A DNA stretch of 64,000 nt, taken from contig NZ_MSKS01000006.1 in assembly GCF_001937445.1 (NCBI RefSeq), positions 112,047 to 176,046 of the forward strand. Reading direction: 5' to 3'. Within the stretch, counting starts at the first letter, position 1. Each line of letters opens with the position of its first letter. This document shows positions 19,985 to 29,254 of the stretch, in pieces. This stretch comes from Actinomyces oris (lineage in GTDB: Bacteria; Actinomycetota; Actinomycetes; Actinomycetales; Actinomycetaceae). Position numbers and translations under genes: made by a program. Under the pieces are notes generated by a model that saw only the letters and a list, made by a program, of their open reading frames with translations, was not told where the DNA came from and ran no database searches.

Positions 19985-20563
19985 GTGAGCATGAATGAAG
20001 CCAGTGCGATAGCAAGGCCTCAGCGTACTCAGGGCATGCTGTTCGGTGACCCGTTGCCCCAGCTCGATGCCGACTCGGGCTACCGCGGGCCGGTCGCCTG
20101 CCGCGCTGCCGGTATCACGTACCGCCAGCTCGACTACTGGGCACGCACCGGCTTGGTCGAGCCGTCGATTCGAAGCGCCAAAGGATCGGGTTCTCAGCGC
20201 CTCTACTCTTTTCGCGACATCCTGGTCCTCAAGGTCGTCAAGCGCCTCCTGGACACCGGGGTCTCGCTCCAGCAGATCCGCACGGCCGTCAGCGCCCTGC
20301 ACTCCCGCGGTGTCGAGGACCTGGCCTCCATCACTCTCATGAGCGACGGCGCCTCGGTCTACGAGTGCACCTCGGCCGACGAGGTCGTCGACCTGGTCGC
20401 CGGCGGCCAAGGCGTCTTCGGCATCGCCGTGGGGCGGGTGTGGCACGAGGTTGAGGGAGCGCTGGTGGACCTGCCCGTCGATCACGCTCAGGCTCTCGGC
20501 ACGCCGCTGGTCGAGGACGAGCTGGCCAAGCGTCGCGCCGCCAAGCGCCAGCAGGCCATCTGA
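19985..20563 (+). CDS. MerR-family regulator (Rv1830-like)
   Basis: The 192-residue protein has a MerR-type helix-turn-helix: GPVACRAAGITYRQLDYWARTGLVEPS followed by SQRLYSFRDILVLKVVKRLLDTGVS. Its C-terminal region (SVYECTSADEVVDLVAGGQGVFGIAVG) is the conserved extension of actinobacterial Rv1830-type proteins. The frame is open up to 19826, but GTG at 19985 has AGGAG six bases upstream, and the upstream residues are atypical. Mycobacterial Rv1830 (McdR) is reported to influence growth and division; transfer of that role here is inference. Confidence 0.86.
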   Translation: MSMNEASAIARPQRTQGMLFGDPLPQLDADSGYRGPVACRAAGITYRQLDYWARTGLVEPSIRSAKGSGSQRLYSFRDILVLKVVKRLLDTGVSLQQIRTAVSALHSRGVEDLASITLMSDGASVYECTSADEVVDLVAGGQGVFGIAVGRVWHEVEGALVDLPVDHAQALGTPLVEDELAKRRAAKRQQAI

Positions 20564-20600
20564 GCGACGTGAGGCGCGCGCAATTTGCCATCGCCAGTGC

Positions 20601-20823
20601 TATGACGTCGTTGAGACCGTCGCCGGAGTGGCGGCGGATCACGGGGTGGAGCCGGCAGCGGTGGCACCGGCCTGGCTTGCGTGATCGTCCCGGTGTCACC
20701 GCTCCGCTGGCCTCGGCGCGCAACCTGAGTCAGCTTCGGCCGATCGTGGAGGCACTGACCCTCGAGGTCAGTGACGAGGAGACCCGGGCTCTCACCCGGG
20801 TCTCCGATGCCGCGCGCTCCTGA
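20601..20823 (+). pseudogene. Frameshifted C-terminal remnant of an aldo/keto reductase
   Basis: Two overlapping frames give consecutive pieces of an aldo/keto reductase C-terminus. From 20601 one frame reads YDVVETVAGVAADHGVEP and AAVAPAWLA, then stops at 20684. The next frame continues with RPGVTAPLASARNLSQL, RPIVEALTLEVSDEETRAL and a normal stop at 20823. In intact family members these pieces are contiguous (AWLL-x-RPGVT-PI-GAR). The rest of the gene is missing upstream, so this is a decayed gene end left beside the MerR gene. Identification is by motif memory, not a search. Confidence 0.7.
20778..20805. terminator. Hairpin between convergent genes
   Basis: Eleven-base perfect arms (GGAGACCCGGG at 20778-20788, complement at 20795-20805) with a 6-base loop lie within the pseudogene end, between the plus-strand MerR gene and the convergent Hsp70-like gene. 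Probable bidirectional terminator. Confidence 0.5.
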
Positions 20824-20846
20824 CCCGCTGTGGGGCCGGCCTGCGC

Positions 20847-22448
20847 CTACAGAGTGCGCCTGCCCAGAACGTAACAGCGGCTGTATCCGTCGGTGAGGTC
20901 GGTGATGGTGACGCGAACCAGACCGGCCTCATCGACGCGGTAGTGCTCCTGAATCCGCGGTCCGTGATCGCGCCGCTCCACCGAGTAGGTCCTCAGCTCC
21001 TGGTCGTCGACGTCCCGCAGTGGGGCCTCGAAGGGGAAGACGATGTCCTGGTAAGGTGCGATCTCGCCGCGGGGCTCACCGCCCTCGTCGACACCGGCAC
21101 ACTCCACGAAGCGGTACCAGCCGATGTTGTGCGCCGCATCATACTCACGGGTCAGCACCGTACCCTCCCGGCCACCGGGAGAGGCCTGGACTGACTCGGG
21201 GCTGAGGATCGCATCGAAGGTGAGACGATGACCGCCGTCGGCCTCGCGGAAGACACCGAAGCCTCGTGAGAGTCGGTCGGTGAGGTCGTAGTCGCTGGTG
21301 CGGTCCGCCGCGATCGCCAGACCGATGGCGGTGGAGGCCCCGGGGTAGGGGGAGCGGTGAACCCGGCGACCGAAACGCTCCCGCAGGAGCCTGGGCACCA
21401 GAGGCAGACCTGAGGCGCCGCCAACCAGGTAGACGCCGGCGATATCGGTCAGATCCGGGCTCCCGTCGTCCAGCCTGCCGACGAGGGGGGCCATCGTGTC
21501 CAAGGACCGCTCAATGAGCGGCGTGCAGGCATTATACAGGTCGGCCACGGGCAGGACGACGTCCTGACCCCTCAGGATGATGAGCACCCGACGGCTCTGA
21601 GGGGTGAGGTGCTCCTTGGCATCCCGGCACTGGTCCAGCAGGTCGTCGAGCTCAGTGGGGGAGAGGTCCTCCTCGGCGATGCCCGCCCGGTTCAGGGCCA
21701 TCGTGGCCATGAGCAGGTCGACGTCGTCCCCGCCCAGGTCCCCCAGTCCGTGAGAGGCCAGCACCTCATGGGAAGTTCCGACGACGTCGACCAGTGAGGT
21801 GTCGAAGGTACCGCCGCCCAGGTCGTAGACCAGCACCCGGGTGCGCCTGGAGGAGACGGTGGTCGCCTTGCGATGGGTGTACTCGAACCCGGCTGCACTG
21901 GGCTCGTTGAGCATGGCGGCGACACGGAAGCCCGCCTGCTGGAAGGCCTCAAGAGTCAGAAGACGCTGAGCGCCGTAGGCGTGGGCTGGCACCGCGACCA
22001 CCACGCGGGCGCGTGCGATGTCGATGCCCCGCTCAGCGAGCTCGCTTTCAAGGTGGCGCAGGAAGTTGGTGAGAACCTCCAAAACGGAGAGGGTCTGGTC
22101 TCCCAGCCGTACCGGCGTCGATGCCGTCAGCGTGGGGGAGGCCAGGACCCGTTTGAGGCTGCGCAGCAAAGGAGCCCCCTGGTGAGCGGCCTGCCTGGCG
22201 GCGAAACCGTGAACGAGCGCGCCTTCGTGCAGTGCTGTCAGTGAGGGGATGAAGTCGTGCTCGTCACCGTGCTCGTCGGTGAAGCTGATAACGGGATAGT
22301 TCCCCCGATCAGCACGTGCCACGACGGTGCGTGTCGTCCCCAGATCGATACCCAGGTCGATGTCCGTTGCCGACTCGGAGTCGATCCCCTGGTCGGGGAG
22401 GATGCCGCTGCCGATGCTGTCCAGGCTCTTCATGGTGTCCGCTGCCAT
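20847..22448 (-). CDS. Hsp70-like ATPase (DnaK-family, divergent C-terminus)
   Basis: The 533-residue protein has a complete actin-like ATPase domain: GIDLGTTRTVVA (phosphate 1, ~residue 33), VYDLGGGTFDTSLVDVV (phosphate 2) and GVYLVGGASGLPLVPRLL (adenosine). The remaining ~150 residues do not look like the DnaK substrate-binding domain and lack a helical lid. Such short Hsp70-like proteins are common in actinobacteria and are mostly uncharacterised. An N-terminal tail of ~28 residues precedes the domain. No DnaJ or GrpE gene is adjacent, so the partner is unknown. Confidence 0.83.
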   Translation of the reverse strand: MAADTMKSLDSIGSGILPDQGIDSESATDIDLGIDLGTTRTVVARADRGNYPVISFTDEHGDEHDFIPSLTALHEGALVHGFAARQAAHQGAPLLRSLKRVLASPTLTASTPVRLGDQTLSVLEVLTNFLRHLESELAERGIDIARARVVVAVPAHAYGAQRLLTLEAFQQAGFRVAAMLNEPSAAGFEYTHRKATTVSSRRTRVLVYDLGGGTFDTSLVDVVGTSHEVLASHGLGDLGGDDVDLLMATMALNRAGIAEEDLSPTELDDLLDQCRDAKEHLTPQSRRVLIILRGQDVVLPVADLYNACTPLIERSLDTMAPLVGRLDDGSPDLTDIAGVYLVGGASGLPLVPRLLRERFGRRVHRSPYPGASTAIGLAIAADRTSDYDLTDRLSRGFGVFREADGGHRLTFDAILSPESVQASPGGREGTVLTREYDAAHNIGWYRFVECAGVDEGGEPRGEIAPYQDIVFPFEAPLRDVDDQELRTYSVERRDHGPRIQEHYRVDEAGLVRVTITDLTDGYSRCYVLGRRTL

Positions 22449-22756
22449 GCGTTGACCCTATCGTGACGGGCCCCTCTTTCCGGGGAATGCCACCATGTCG
22501 AGAGGTACTTGTGGAACGTGACAATTGGCTCAGCGGCTTTGCCCCCGAGATGGGACGAAAGACCGTGTCGCTGGGGAGTGGGCATGACGTGCCTATGAGC
22601 CGTCCGGAACCGGTGCGAGGCTCGTATGCGATTGGTTAGGCAGCAGGGGGGTCGGCGGGTAACAATACTAGTGGGTTGCGCTCACGCGACCCGGACCTCG
22701 GCAACCGTCTGCCAGGGCGGCCGAGAGGGGCAGCCAAATCTTCCATCGGGAACGGT
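22449..22756. other. Divergent intergenic region, Hsp70-like / pit
   Basis: About 308 bases separate the start of the Hsp70-like gene from the start of pit. Both promoters must lie here. No clear operator, dyad or consensus promoter was found, and the in-frame upstream extension of pit (from 22676) has no Pit-like sequence. Confidence 0.5.
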
Positions 22757-23995
22757 ATGAGCACCATTCTCTTCCTCGTGATCGTTGTCGTCGTGACAGC
22801 CCTCATCTTCGACTTCACGAACGGTTTCCACGACTCGTCCAATGCGATGGCGACGTCGGTGGCGACAGGCGCCTTCACACCCAGAAGAGCGGTTCTGGTC
22901 GCCGCCGTGCTCAACGTCATCGGTGCCTGCCTGTCGACCGAGGTCTCCAAGACGATCTCTCACGGCATGTTCGACGACACGGTGATCGAGGCGGCGCCGG
23001 CCATGATCTTCGCTGGTCTGGCCGGCGCCATCCTGTGGAACCTGGCGACCTGGTTGTTCGGACTGCCGTCGTCCTCGTCCCACGCCCTGTTCGGAGGACT
23101 CATTGGAGCGGTCGTGGTGGCGGCCGGGGTGCAGGGAGTCCACTGGGGGACGGTGATCTCCAAGATCATCCTGCCCGCCGTCGTCGCACCGGTGGTGGCC
23201 GGGCTGGCGGCAGCGCTGGCCACAGCCCTGGCCTACCGCATCGCGCATCCGACCAACCCCTACTCCGAGAGGCTCTTCCGCAACAGTCAGCGGGTCACCG
23301 CATCGCTGGTGGCGCTGTCTCACGGCACATCCGATGGGCAGAAGACCATGGGGGTCATCACGCTGGTGCTGGTGGCCAGCGGCTACCAGGAGGCCGGTAC
23401 CGGCCCCCACTGGTGGGTCATCGCCGCAGCGGGCCTCGCCATCGGTCTGGGCACCTACTCGGGCGGCTGGCGCATCATGCGCACCATGGGGCGCGGGCTG
23501 GTGCATGTCGAGGCGCCGCAGGGCTTCGCCTCCGAGACCGCCTCAACGGTGGCGATCCTGGCCTCCTCCCACCTGGGTTTCGCCCTGTCCACCACCCATA
23601 TCTGCACCGGGTCGATCCTGGGCTCAGGGATCGGCCGGGGCACCAAGGTCTCGTGGAGAACCGCTGGCAAGATGGGGATCGCCTGGCTGGTGACGCTTCC
23701 GTGCTCAGGCCTGGTGGGAGCCGCCACGTCCTATGTCGCGGTCAAGGGCGGGGTGCCGGGCACGATTGCCGTCATCTGCCTGCTCATTCTCGGAGCCCTG
23801 GCCATCATCCGTCAGGCGGGCCACAACCGGGTGGATTTTTCCAATGTCAATGACGCCTCCGAGATCGTCGTCGTCAAGCAGGAACCGGAGCTGGGACGTG
23901 AACCGCTGACGCTGGACGAGGTGCGTTCCGAGATCGTCAACGGCGTGACGGACCAGGACAGTACGCATCGGATGACGACAGGATCCATGGCATGA
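22757..23995 (+). CDS. pitA: Inorganic phosphate transporter, Pit family
   Basis: The 412-residue inner membrane protein imports phosphate (as metal-phosphate) with protons. The duplicated Pit signature is visible: DFTNGFHDSSNAMATSVATG near the N-terminus with GLPSSSSHALFGG, and in the second half HGTSDGQKTMGV with FALSTTHICTG. About ten hydrophobic segments are seen. The ATG at 22757 starts directly at the first helix. The last codons overlap the next gene by four bases (ATGA at 23992). Confidence 0.93.
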   Translation: MSTILFLVIVVVVTALIFDFTNGFHDSSNAMATSVATGAFTPRRAVLVAAVLNVIGACLSTEVSKTISHGMFDDTVIEAAPAMIFAGLAGAILWNLATWLFGLPSSSSHALFGGLIGAVVVAAGVQGVHWGTVISKIILPAVVAPVVAGLAAALATALAYRIAHPTNPYSERLFRNSQRVTASLVALSHGTSDGQKTMGVITLVLVASGYQEAGTGPHWWVIAAAGLAIGLGTYSGGWRIMRTMGRGLVHVEAPQGFASETASTVAILASSHLGFALSTTHICTGSILGSGIGRGTKVSWRTAGKMGIAWLVTLPCSGLVGAATSYVAVKGGVPGTIAVICLLILGALAIIRQAGHNRVDFSNVNDASEIVVVKQEPELGREPLTLDEVRSEIVNGVTDQDSTHRMTTGSMA

Positions 23996-24237
23996 CCGGT
24001 ATGGCGATCGACTGGGGCTCGCTGGGGCTGGTGGCGTCAGTGACGGTGCTGGGCACCGCCTTCATCCTCATCATCTGCTCGCTGGCGGCTCGCATGCTGG
24101 CCATCGTGCACGCCAAGCACGAGGCCGGCGAGGTCGAAGGGGTGCGTCTGGCTCAGGTCCTGGCGGGCGTCTTCATCACCATTGCGGCCATGATCGCGTT
24201 ATTCGGCCTGTGGCTCATCATCCCGTACTTCCACTGA
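23992..24237 (+). CDS. Small two-helix membrane protein coupled to Pit
   Basis: The 81-residue protein has two hydrophobic helices (about residues 10-34 and 52-78) joined by a charged loop (AIVHAKHEAGEVEGVRL). Its start overlaps the pit stop by four bases, so the two are translationally coupled. Similar small proteins follow pit in other actinobacteria, suggesting an accessory subunit or regulator of the transporter; no specific function is known to me. Confidence 0.75.
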   Translation: MTGMAIDWGSLGLVASVTVLGTAFILIICSLAARMLAIVHAKHEAGEVEGVRLAQVLAGVFITIAAMIALFGLWLIIPYFH

Positions 24238-24280
24238 GAACCGCCCCAGTACGCGACAGTGGCCCTGCTAACATCCGATC

Positions 24281-25813
24281 GTGACTGAGGACCTTAAGGG
24301 CCTGGCCCTGGATGCGATTGCCGCGTCCACGGCGGCTGATGACCCGGACTATCCCCGCTTCCACGTTGTCCCACCGGTGGGGCGACTCAACGATCCCAAT
24401 GGGCTGCTGGTCGACGGCGACACCTACCACGCCTTCTACCAGTTCAGTCCTCTTCACCCCCACCGCAAGCTGGTCTACTGGGGGCACTCCTCCTCGACGG
24501 ACCTACTGCACTGGCGCCACCACGCCCCCGCGGTCATCCCGGACTCCTCCTACGACCGCTCCGGGGCGTACTCCGGCAACGCGATCGTGCTGGAGGGGGC
24601 TGAGCTCAACGGCGCAGCCGCTCAGGTTCCCTATCACCTCTTCTACACCGGGAACCTCAAGGACCCGGTGACCGACGAGCGCACCGCCAGCCAGTGCCTG
24701 GTGACCAGTGGCGACCTGACCGACTTCACCAAGTGGCCCGGCAACCCCCTCATCCCCACCCATGCTGAGGGATACACCGCCCACTACCGCGACCCGCAGG
24801 TCTTCCGGGACGCCGACCGACCGGGGGAGTACCGGATGCTCATCGGGGTCCAGCGCGCCAACGCCACCGGAGCCGCAGTCCTGTACCGTTCCCGGGACCT
24901 GGTCTCCTGGGAGCTGGAGGGGGAGCTGAGCTTCCCCGGGGCCGGAGGCGCCTTCGACTCCTTCGGGTACATGTGGGAGTGCCCCGGCCTGGTGCGGCTG
25001 AAGGACGAGGACACCGGTGAGGACTGGGACGTTCTCTTCTGGTGCCCGCAGGGCATCAACCCCGACAGGGAGGGCTTTGAGAACATCTTCCCCTGCGTCT
25101 ACACGGTGGGTCACCTCGTGGGCACTGAGCTGCAAGACACCGGCGGGGTCTTCTACGAGGTCGACCGGGGCTTCGAGTTCTACGCCCCTCAGGTCTTCGC
25201 CCGGCGTCCCTCCGAGCCAGGGCCGGTGCTGCTGACCGGGTGGGCGGGCAACGCCTCCGAGGACGACCAGCCCTCCATCGAGATCGGACAGTGGGTCCAC
25301 GCCCTGAGTATGCCTCGGATGCTGAGTCTCAAAGCGGGGAGACTCGTCCAGCGCCCTGCCGCTTGTCTCCCATACGACGCCGGGGAGCCGGTTCTCGTGG
25401 GTGAGTACCTGGAGACGGGCATCTATGAGATCGACCACCTCAGTGGGCACCGCAGCTGGCAGCTGCGTCTGGAGGCCGACGCAGAGCAGACCACGGGGCC
25501 GTGGGGACTGCGAATCGGATCGGATGACTCGCACGTGGACATCACTCTGGACGGGCGTGTGCTTCGGGTGGATCGCTCCACCTCCCGCTATACCCAGCAC
25601 GGCTCCACGCGCGTTGTAACGCTTCCTGAAGGATGCGAGCAGGTGCTGGAGGTCACCCACGACCGCTCGCTGACTGAGGTCTTCGTCGGTGACGGGGCGC
25701 TGGTGCTCACCCTGCGCAGTTTCGTCGACATCAACAGCTCGGGAGCGCGACTGATGGTGGGGGAGAGCCTCGCGCTGACAGCTGGCAGCACAAGGACTTT
25801 CGCACCGTCCTGA
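24281..25813 (+). CDS. scrB: Sucrose-6-phosphate hydrolase / beta-fructofuranosidase (GH32)
   Basis: This is a cytoplasmic 510-residue glycoside hydrolase family 32 enzyme. The nucleophile lies in GRLNDPNGLLVDGDTYHAFY (NDPNG), the transition-state stabiliser in HYRDPQVF (RDP), and the acid/base glutamate in MWECPGL (EC). A beta-sandwich domain forms the C-terminal ~150 residues. No signal peptide is present, which fits hydrolysis of sucrose 6-phosphate produced by the adjacent EIIBCA permease. The GTG at 24281 is the start. Gene order scrB-scrA with a convergent LacI regulator supports the assignment. Confidence 0.92.
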   Translation: MTEDLKGLALDAIAASTAADDPDYPRFHVVPPVGRLNDPNGLLVDGDTYHAFYQFSPLHPHRKLVYWGHSSSTDLLHWRHHAPAVIPDSSYDRSGAYSGNAIVLEGAELNGAAAQVPYHLFYTGNLKDPVTDERTASQCLVTSGDLTDFTKWPGNPLIPTHAEGYTAHYRDPQVFRDADRPGEYRMLIGVQRANATGAAVLYRSRDLVSWELEGELSFPGAGGAFDSFGYMWECPGLVRLKDEDTGEDWDVLFWCPQGINPDREGFENIFPCVYTVGHLVGTELQDTGGVFYEVDRGFEFYAPQVFARRPSEPGPVLLTGWAGNASEDDQPSIEIGQWVHALSMPRMLSLKAGRLVQRPAACLPYDAGEPVLVGEYLETGIYEIDHLSGHRSWQLRLEADAEQTTGPWGLRIGSDDSHVDITLDGRVLRVDRSTSRYTQHGSTRVVTLPEGCEQVLEVTHDRSLTEVFVGDGALVLTLRSFVDINSSGARLMVGESLALTAGSTRTFAPS

Positions 25814-26038
25814 GGCCTTCCCGACGTGGCGTCGCCACGGGAGCAAAGGGCTCCTGAACAGGGCGAAGACAGGGAATTGACCAGGACCTTTCTCTCCGGT
25901 TGCAGGGTGCTCTAACTCACTGTAACGTGACTATCGATTGACACAGGTGTGGCCGCAGGGAGTCAGCGATGATCCCGACCGTTGGGTTTCCCCGCCCTCC
26001 CAGGTGCTGCGGTCCCATCACGAGAAAGGAACCCCCGG

Positions 26039-28096
26039 GTGGCAATGGATCACGCCCGCGTGGCGAAGGACGTCCTGACGTACGTCGGTGGCGCCGACAA
26101 CATCAACGCAGCAGCGCACTGCGCAACGCGTCTGCGTCTTGTCCTCAATGACATGGACAAGGTCGATCAGAAGGCTCTCGACAAGGATCCCGATCTTAAG
26201 GGCACCTTTATCGCGGGCGGTATGTTCCAGATCATCGTCGGACCGGGAGACGTCGACCTCGTCTTCTCCGAGATGATCCGAACCGGAGGCGTCAAGGAGG
26301 TCTCCAAGGACGAGGCCAAGGAGCAAGCCGCCAAGGGCGGTAACCCGCTCTCCCGCTTCATCAAGACCATCGCGGATATCTTCGTTCCGATTCTTCCCGC
26401 CCTCATCGCCGGCGGTCTCATGATGGCTCTCAACAACGTCCTGACCGCCGAGGGGCTTTTCGGTGACCAGGCGTTGACAGAGCGCTGGGGCTGGCTCAAG
26501 GACTATGCGGCCCTCATCAACATGATCTCGGCGGCGGCCTTCGCCTTCCTGCCGGTACTCGTGGGCTACTCGGCGACCAAGCGCTTTGGTGGCAACGTCT
26601 ATCTCGGCGCCGCTATGGGCGCGGCCATGGTCTCGACATCGTTGTTGTCCGCCTACGACATGTCCAATCCGGAGGCTGCGGCGAAGTTCTGGGAGTACAC
26701 AGGGCAGTCGCCGACCTGGTCCCTGTTTGGTCTGGAAGTGGCCAAGATCGGCTACCAGGCCATGGTCATCCCGGTGCTGTGCGTGGCATGGATCCTGTCC
26801 GTGGTGGAGAAGTGGCTCCACAAGCGGTTGTCCGGAACCGCCGACTTCCTGCTGACGCCGCTCTTCACCATGCTGGTCACCGGGTTCCTTACCTTCATCG
26901 TCGTCGGGCCGCTCACCCGTGAGCTGTCGATCTGGATCACGGACGGCCTGGACTGGTTGTACAACACAGCAGGTCCCGTGGGTGGTTTCCTCTTCGGCAT
27001 TGTCTACTCCCCGATCGTGGTCACCGGATTGCACCAGTCCTTCCCCGCGGTGGAGCTGCCGCTCATCGCTGACAAGGCCAATACCGGTGGGTCCTTCATC
27101 TTCCCGATCGCCTCCATGGCCAATGTCGCTCAGGGTGCCGTGGCTCTGGCCGTGTTCCTCAAGACCCGTGATGCCAAGATGAAGGGGCTTGCTGGTGCCG
27201 GTGGTGTCTCCGCACTCTTCGGCATCACCGAGCCCGCCATCTTCGGTGTCAATCTCCGACTGCGCTGGCCCTTCTTCATCGGAATGGGAGCAGCCGGCGT
27301 CGGAGGCATCCTGGTGTCCCTGCTCGATCTGCGCACGCACTCTCTGGGGGCTGCGGGAATGGTCGGCTTCGTGTCGATGCGGACAACGGACATCCCCAAG
27401 TACCTCGCCGTGGAGGTGTTCACCATCATCATCGCCTTCGCTGCCGCCTACGTATACGCCTCAACCCGTGGTAAGGCCTCTCTGGCCGGTGACGACGTCG
27501 ACGCCGATGAGGCCGCTCTGGAAGCCGAGGCCATGGCCGAGCACGCCGAGACCGTCGAGCTGCCCGCTGAGGCCGCCGAGGACTTCACCGTCACCGCTCC
27601 GATCCAGGGGCGCGCTATCCCGCTGTCCGAGGTGGAGGACCAGACCTTCGCCTCGGGCATGCTCGGCCCGGGGATGGCCATCGCCCCCTCCGAGGGTCCG
27701 GTCGTCTCCCCGGTCGACGGAGAGGTCCTCGTGGCCTTCCCGACCGGTCATGCCTACGGGCTGCGAGCCGCCAGTGGAGTCGAGCTGCTCATTCACGTCG
27801 GCATGGACACCGTCCAGCTCGAGGGCAAGCACTTCAGCCCCAAGGTCAAGGCAGGCGACAAGGTTCTGCGCGGCATGCCGCTGGTGGACGTCGACTGGGC
27901 CGCCGTCGGAGCCGCCGGCTACCAGACCGTCACCCCCATCGTCGTCTCCAACGCCCAGGGCTACGAGGGAATCGAGGAGCACGGTGCTGGAACGATTCAC
28001 CGAGGTGATGCCCTCTTCGACGTTGTGCGCAAGACCGACGACTCCGATGACGGCAAGGAGAATGCTCAGGCCGACGCCGCACAGGCCACGGCCTGA
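26039..28096 (+). CDS. scrA: PTS sucrose/beta-glucoside transporter subunit EIIBCA
   Basis: This 685-residue membrane permease imports and phosphorylates a sugar, probably sucrose. Domain order is EIIB (phosphocysteine Cys28 in AHCATRLRLVL), a long EIIC with about ten helices (residues ~100-470), an acidic Glu/Ala-rich linker, and EIIA (phosphohistidine His586 in LLIHVGMDTVQLEGKHF). The GTG at 26039 has GAAAGGA eight bases upstream and is preferred to the ATG at 26045 and to the longer upstream frame. A possible -35 TTGACA is at 25938. The neighbouring GH32 enzyme points to sucrose as substrate. Confidence 0.92.
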   Translation: MAMDHARVAKDVLTYVGGADNINAAAHCATRLRLVLNDMDKVDQKALDKDPDLKGTFIAGGMFQIIVGPGDVDLVFSEMIRTGGVKEVSKDEAKEQAAKGGNPLSRFIKTIADIFVPILPALIAGGLMMALNNVLTAEGLFGDQALTERWGWLKDYAALINMISAAAFAFLPVLVGYSATKRFGGNVYLGAAMGAAMVSTSLLSAYDMSNPEAAAKFWEYTGQSPTWSLFGLEVAKIGYQAMVIPVLCVAWILSVVEKWLHKRLSGTADFLLTPLFTMLVTGFLTFIVVGPLTRELSIWITDGLDWLYNTAGPVGGFLFGIVYSPIVVTGLHQSFPAVELPLIADKANTGGSFIFPIASMANVAQGAVALAVFLKTRDAKMKGLAGAGGVSALFGITEPAIFGVNLRLRWPFFIGMGAAGVGGILVSLLDLRTHSLGAAGMVGFVSMRTTDIPKYLAVEVFTIIIAFAAAYVYASTRGKASLAGDDVDADEAALEAEAMAEHAETVELPAEAAEDFTVTAPIQGRAIPLSEVEDQTFASGMLGPGMAIAPSEGPVVSPVDGEVLVAFPTGHAYGLRAASGVELLIHVGMDTVQLEGKHFSPKVKAGDKVLRGMPLVDVDWAAVGAAGYQTVTPIVVSNAQGYEGIEEHGAGTIHRGDALFDVVRKTDDSDDGKENAQADAAQATA

Positions 28097-28112
28097 TCCA
28101 GTCAACGGATCA

Positions 28113-29144
28113 CTAGGCGGTACGGCCGGGCAGCAGCTTCACCGGCATGGGGGAGGGGGCTTGCAGGTCCTTCATTCCGGGACCGTCCGACGGCGTGCTC
28201 TCCGAGGAGACGGCCGTCGTCGACTCGATCCGGTTCAGGAGCAGGTCGACCGCTGCCCGTGCCAGTTTGGTAATGGGTTGCTGGATCGTGGTCAGCGCTG
28301 GCAGGGCGTGCTGCATGGCGACCGTTCCGTCGAAGCCGATCACCTTGAAGTCGTCCGGAATCCTCAGGTCGCGCTGGGCCGCCCACTCCATCACTTGCGC
28401 GGCAGCCAGATCGTCGGTGGCGAAGACCGCATCGACGTCGTCGGCCACGAGGTTGAGCCGTTCGCGAATGAGACCGGGGCGCTCACTATTGGGTGTGTTG
28501 AAGTCGACAGTCAGGACCACCGGCTCGATACCCGCCTGCTGGAGCACCTGGCGGTAGCCCTTCTCCCGCAGGTTGTGGGTTCCCGTGCGAGAAGTCAGCA
28601 GGGCCGGGCGGCGCGCCCCCCGCTTGAGCAGGTGCTCGGCGGCGAGCCGACCGCCGGCCTCGTTGTCGCAGCGGACATTGGGGACGATGGGGGAGAGGTC
28701 CCGATCCACACTGACCAGGGGTAGGCGGATCGAGCTGTAGTCGGCCAGGCCGTCATTGTGGGCGCTGGAGATGATGCCATCGACCCGGTGGGAGACGAGA
28801 AGGTCGAGGTATTCGCGTTCCCGATCCGCCTTGCCCATGGAGTTGCAGACGAAGGCCCTGTAGCCGCGCTCTGCGAGAAAGTCTTCGACATGCTCGGTCA
28901 GCTCGCCGAAGAAGGGCAGGGCGACGGTGGGGACGATCAGACCGATCGAATGCGTCGACTTGCCGTGCAGTGCTCGGGCGATCTGATTGGGGCGGTAGTT
29001 GAGCTGCGCAATCGCCTCAGCCACCCGCTCCCGTGTCTCTTGGGAGAGGTAACCACGGTTGTTGAGCACGCGGGAGACTGTGGTCAGTGAGACGCCTGCA
29101 GCCTGAGCGACATCGGCCAGTGTGGGTTCGCGGTGTGACTCCAC
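28113..29144 (-). CDS. scrR: LacI-family transcriptional regulator of the sucrose genes
   Basis: The 343-residue repressor has a LacI helix-turn-helix and hinge (LADVAQAAGVSLTTVSRVLNN, then YRPNQIARALHG) followed by a periplasmic-binding-protein-like effector domain. It is convergent with scrA, with 16 bases between stops, so it most likely responds to the sugar handled by ScrA and ScrB. GTG at 29144 has GAGG upstream and gives the usual short lead before the DNA-binding domain; an in-frame ATG at 29219 would add 25 residues. No operator shared by the scrA and scrR upstream regions could be fixed by eye. Confidence 0.85.
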   Translation of the reverse strand: MESHREPTLADVAQAAGVSLTTVSRVLNNRGYLSQETRERVAEAIAQLNYRPNQIARALHGKSTHSIGLIVPTVALPFFGELTEHVEDFLAERGYRAFVCNSMGKADREREYLDLLVSHRVDGIISSAHNDGLADYSSIRLPLVSVDRDLSPIVPNVRCDNEAGGRLAAEHLLKRGARRPALLTSRTGTHNLREKGYRQVLQQAGIEPVVLTVDFNTPNSERPGLIRERLNLVADDVDAVFATDDLAAAQVMEWAAQRDLRIPDDFKVIGFDGTVAMQHALPALTTIQQPITKLARAAVDLLLNRIESTTAVSSESTPSDGPGMKDLQAPSPMPVKLLPGRTA

Positions 29145-29254
29145 GAGTGGGTCCTCGAGCTCCTTCAGTCGGTCACGGTGAGTGCGATCTGCCGCCAAGC
29201 ATATGCCTCGAGGGGCCATTACCCAACTGACCTGCGTAAACGTGGTCGGAAGTG

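Noticed and set aside
20569..20823. 84-codon frame as a complete small gene
   Set aside because: Only its second half resembles a protein family, and the preceding family segment is in another frame, so it is a pseudogene piece.
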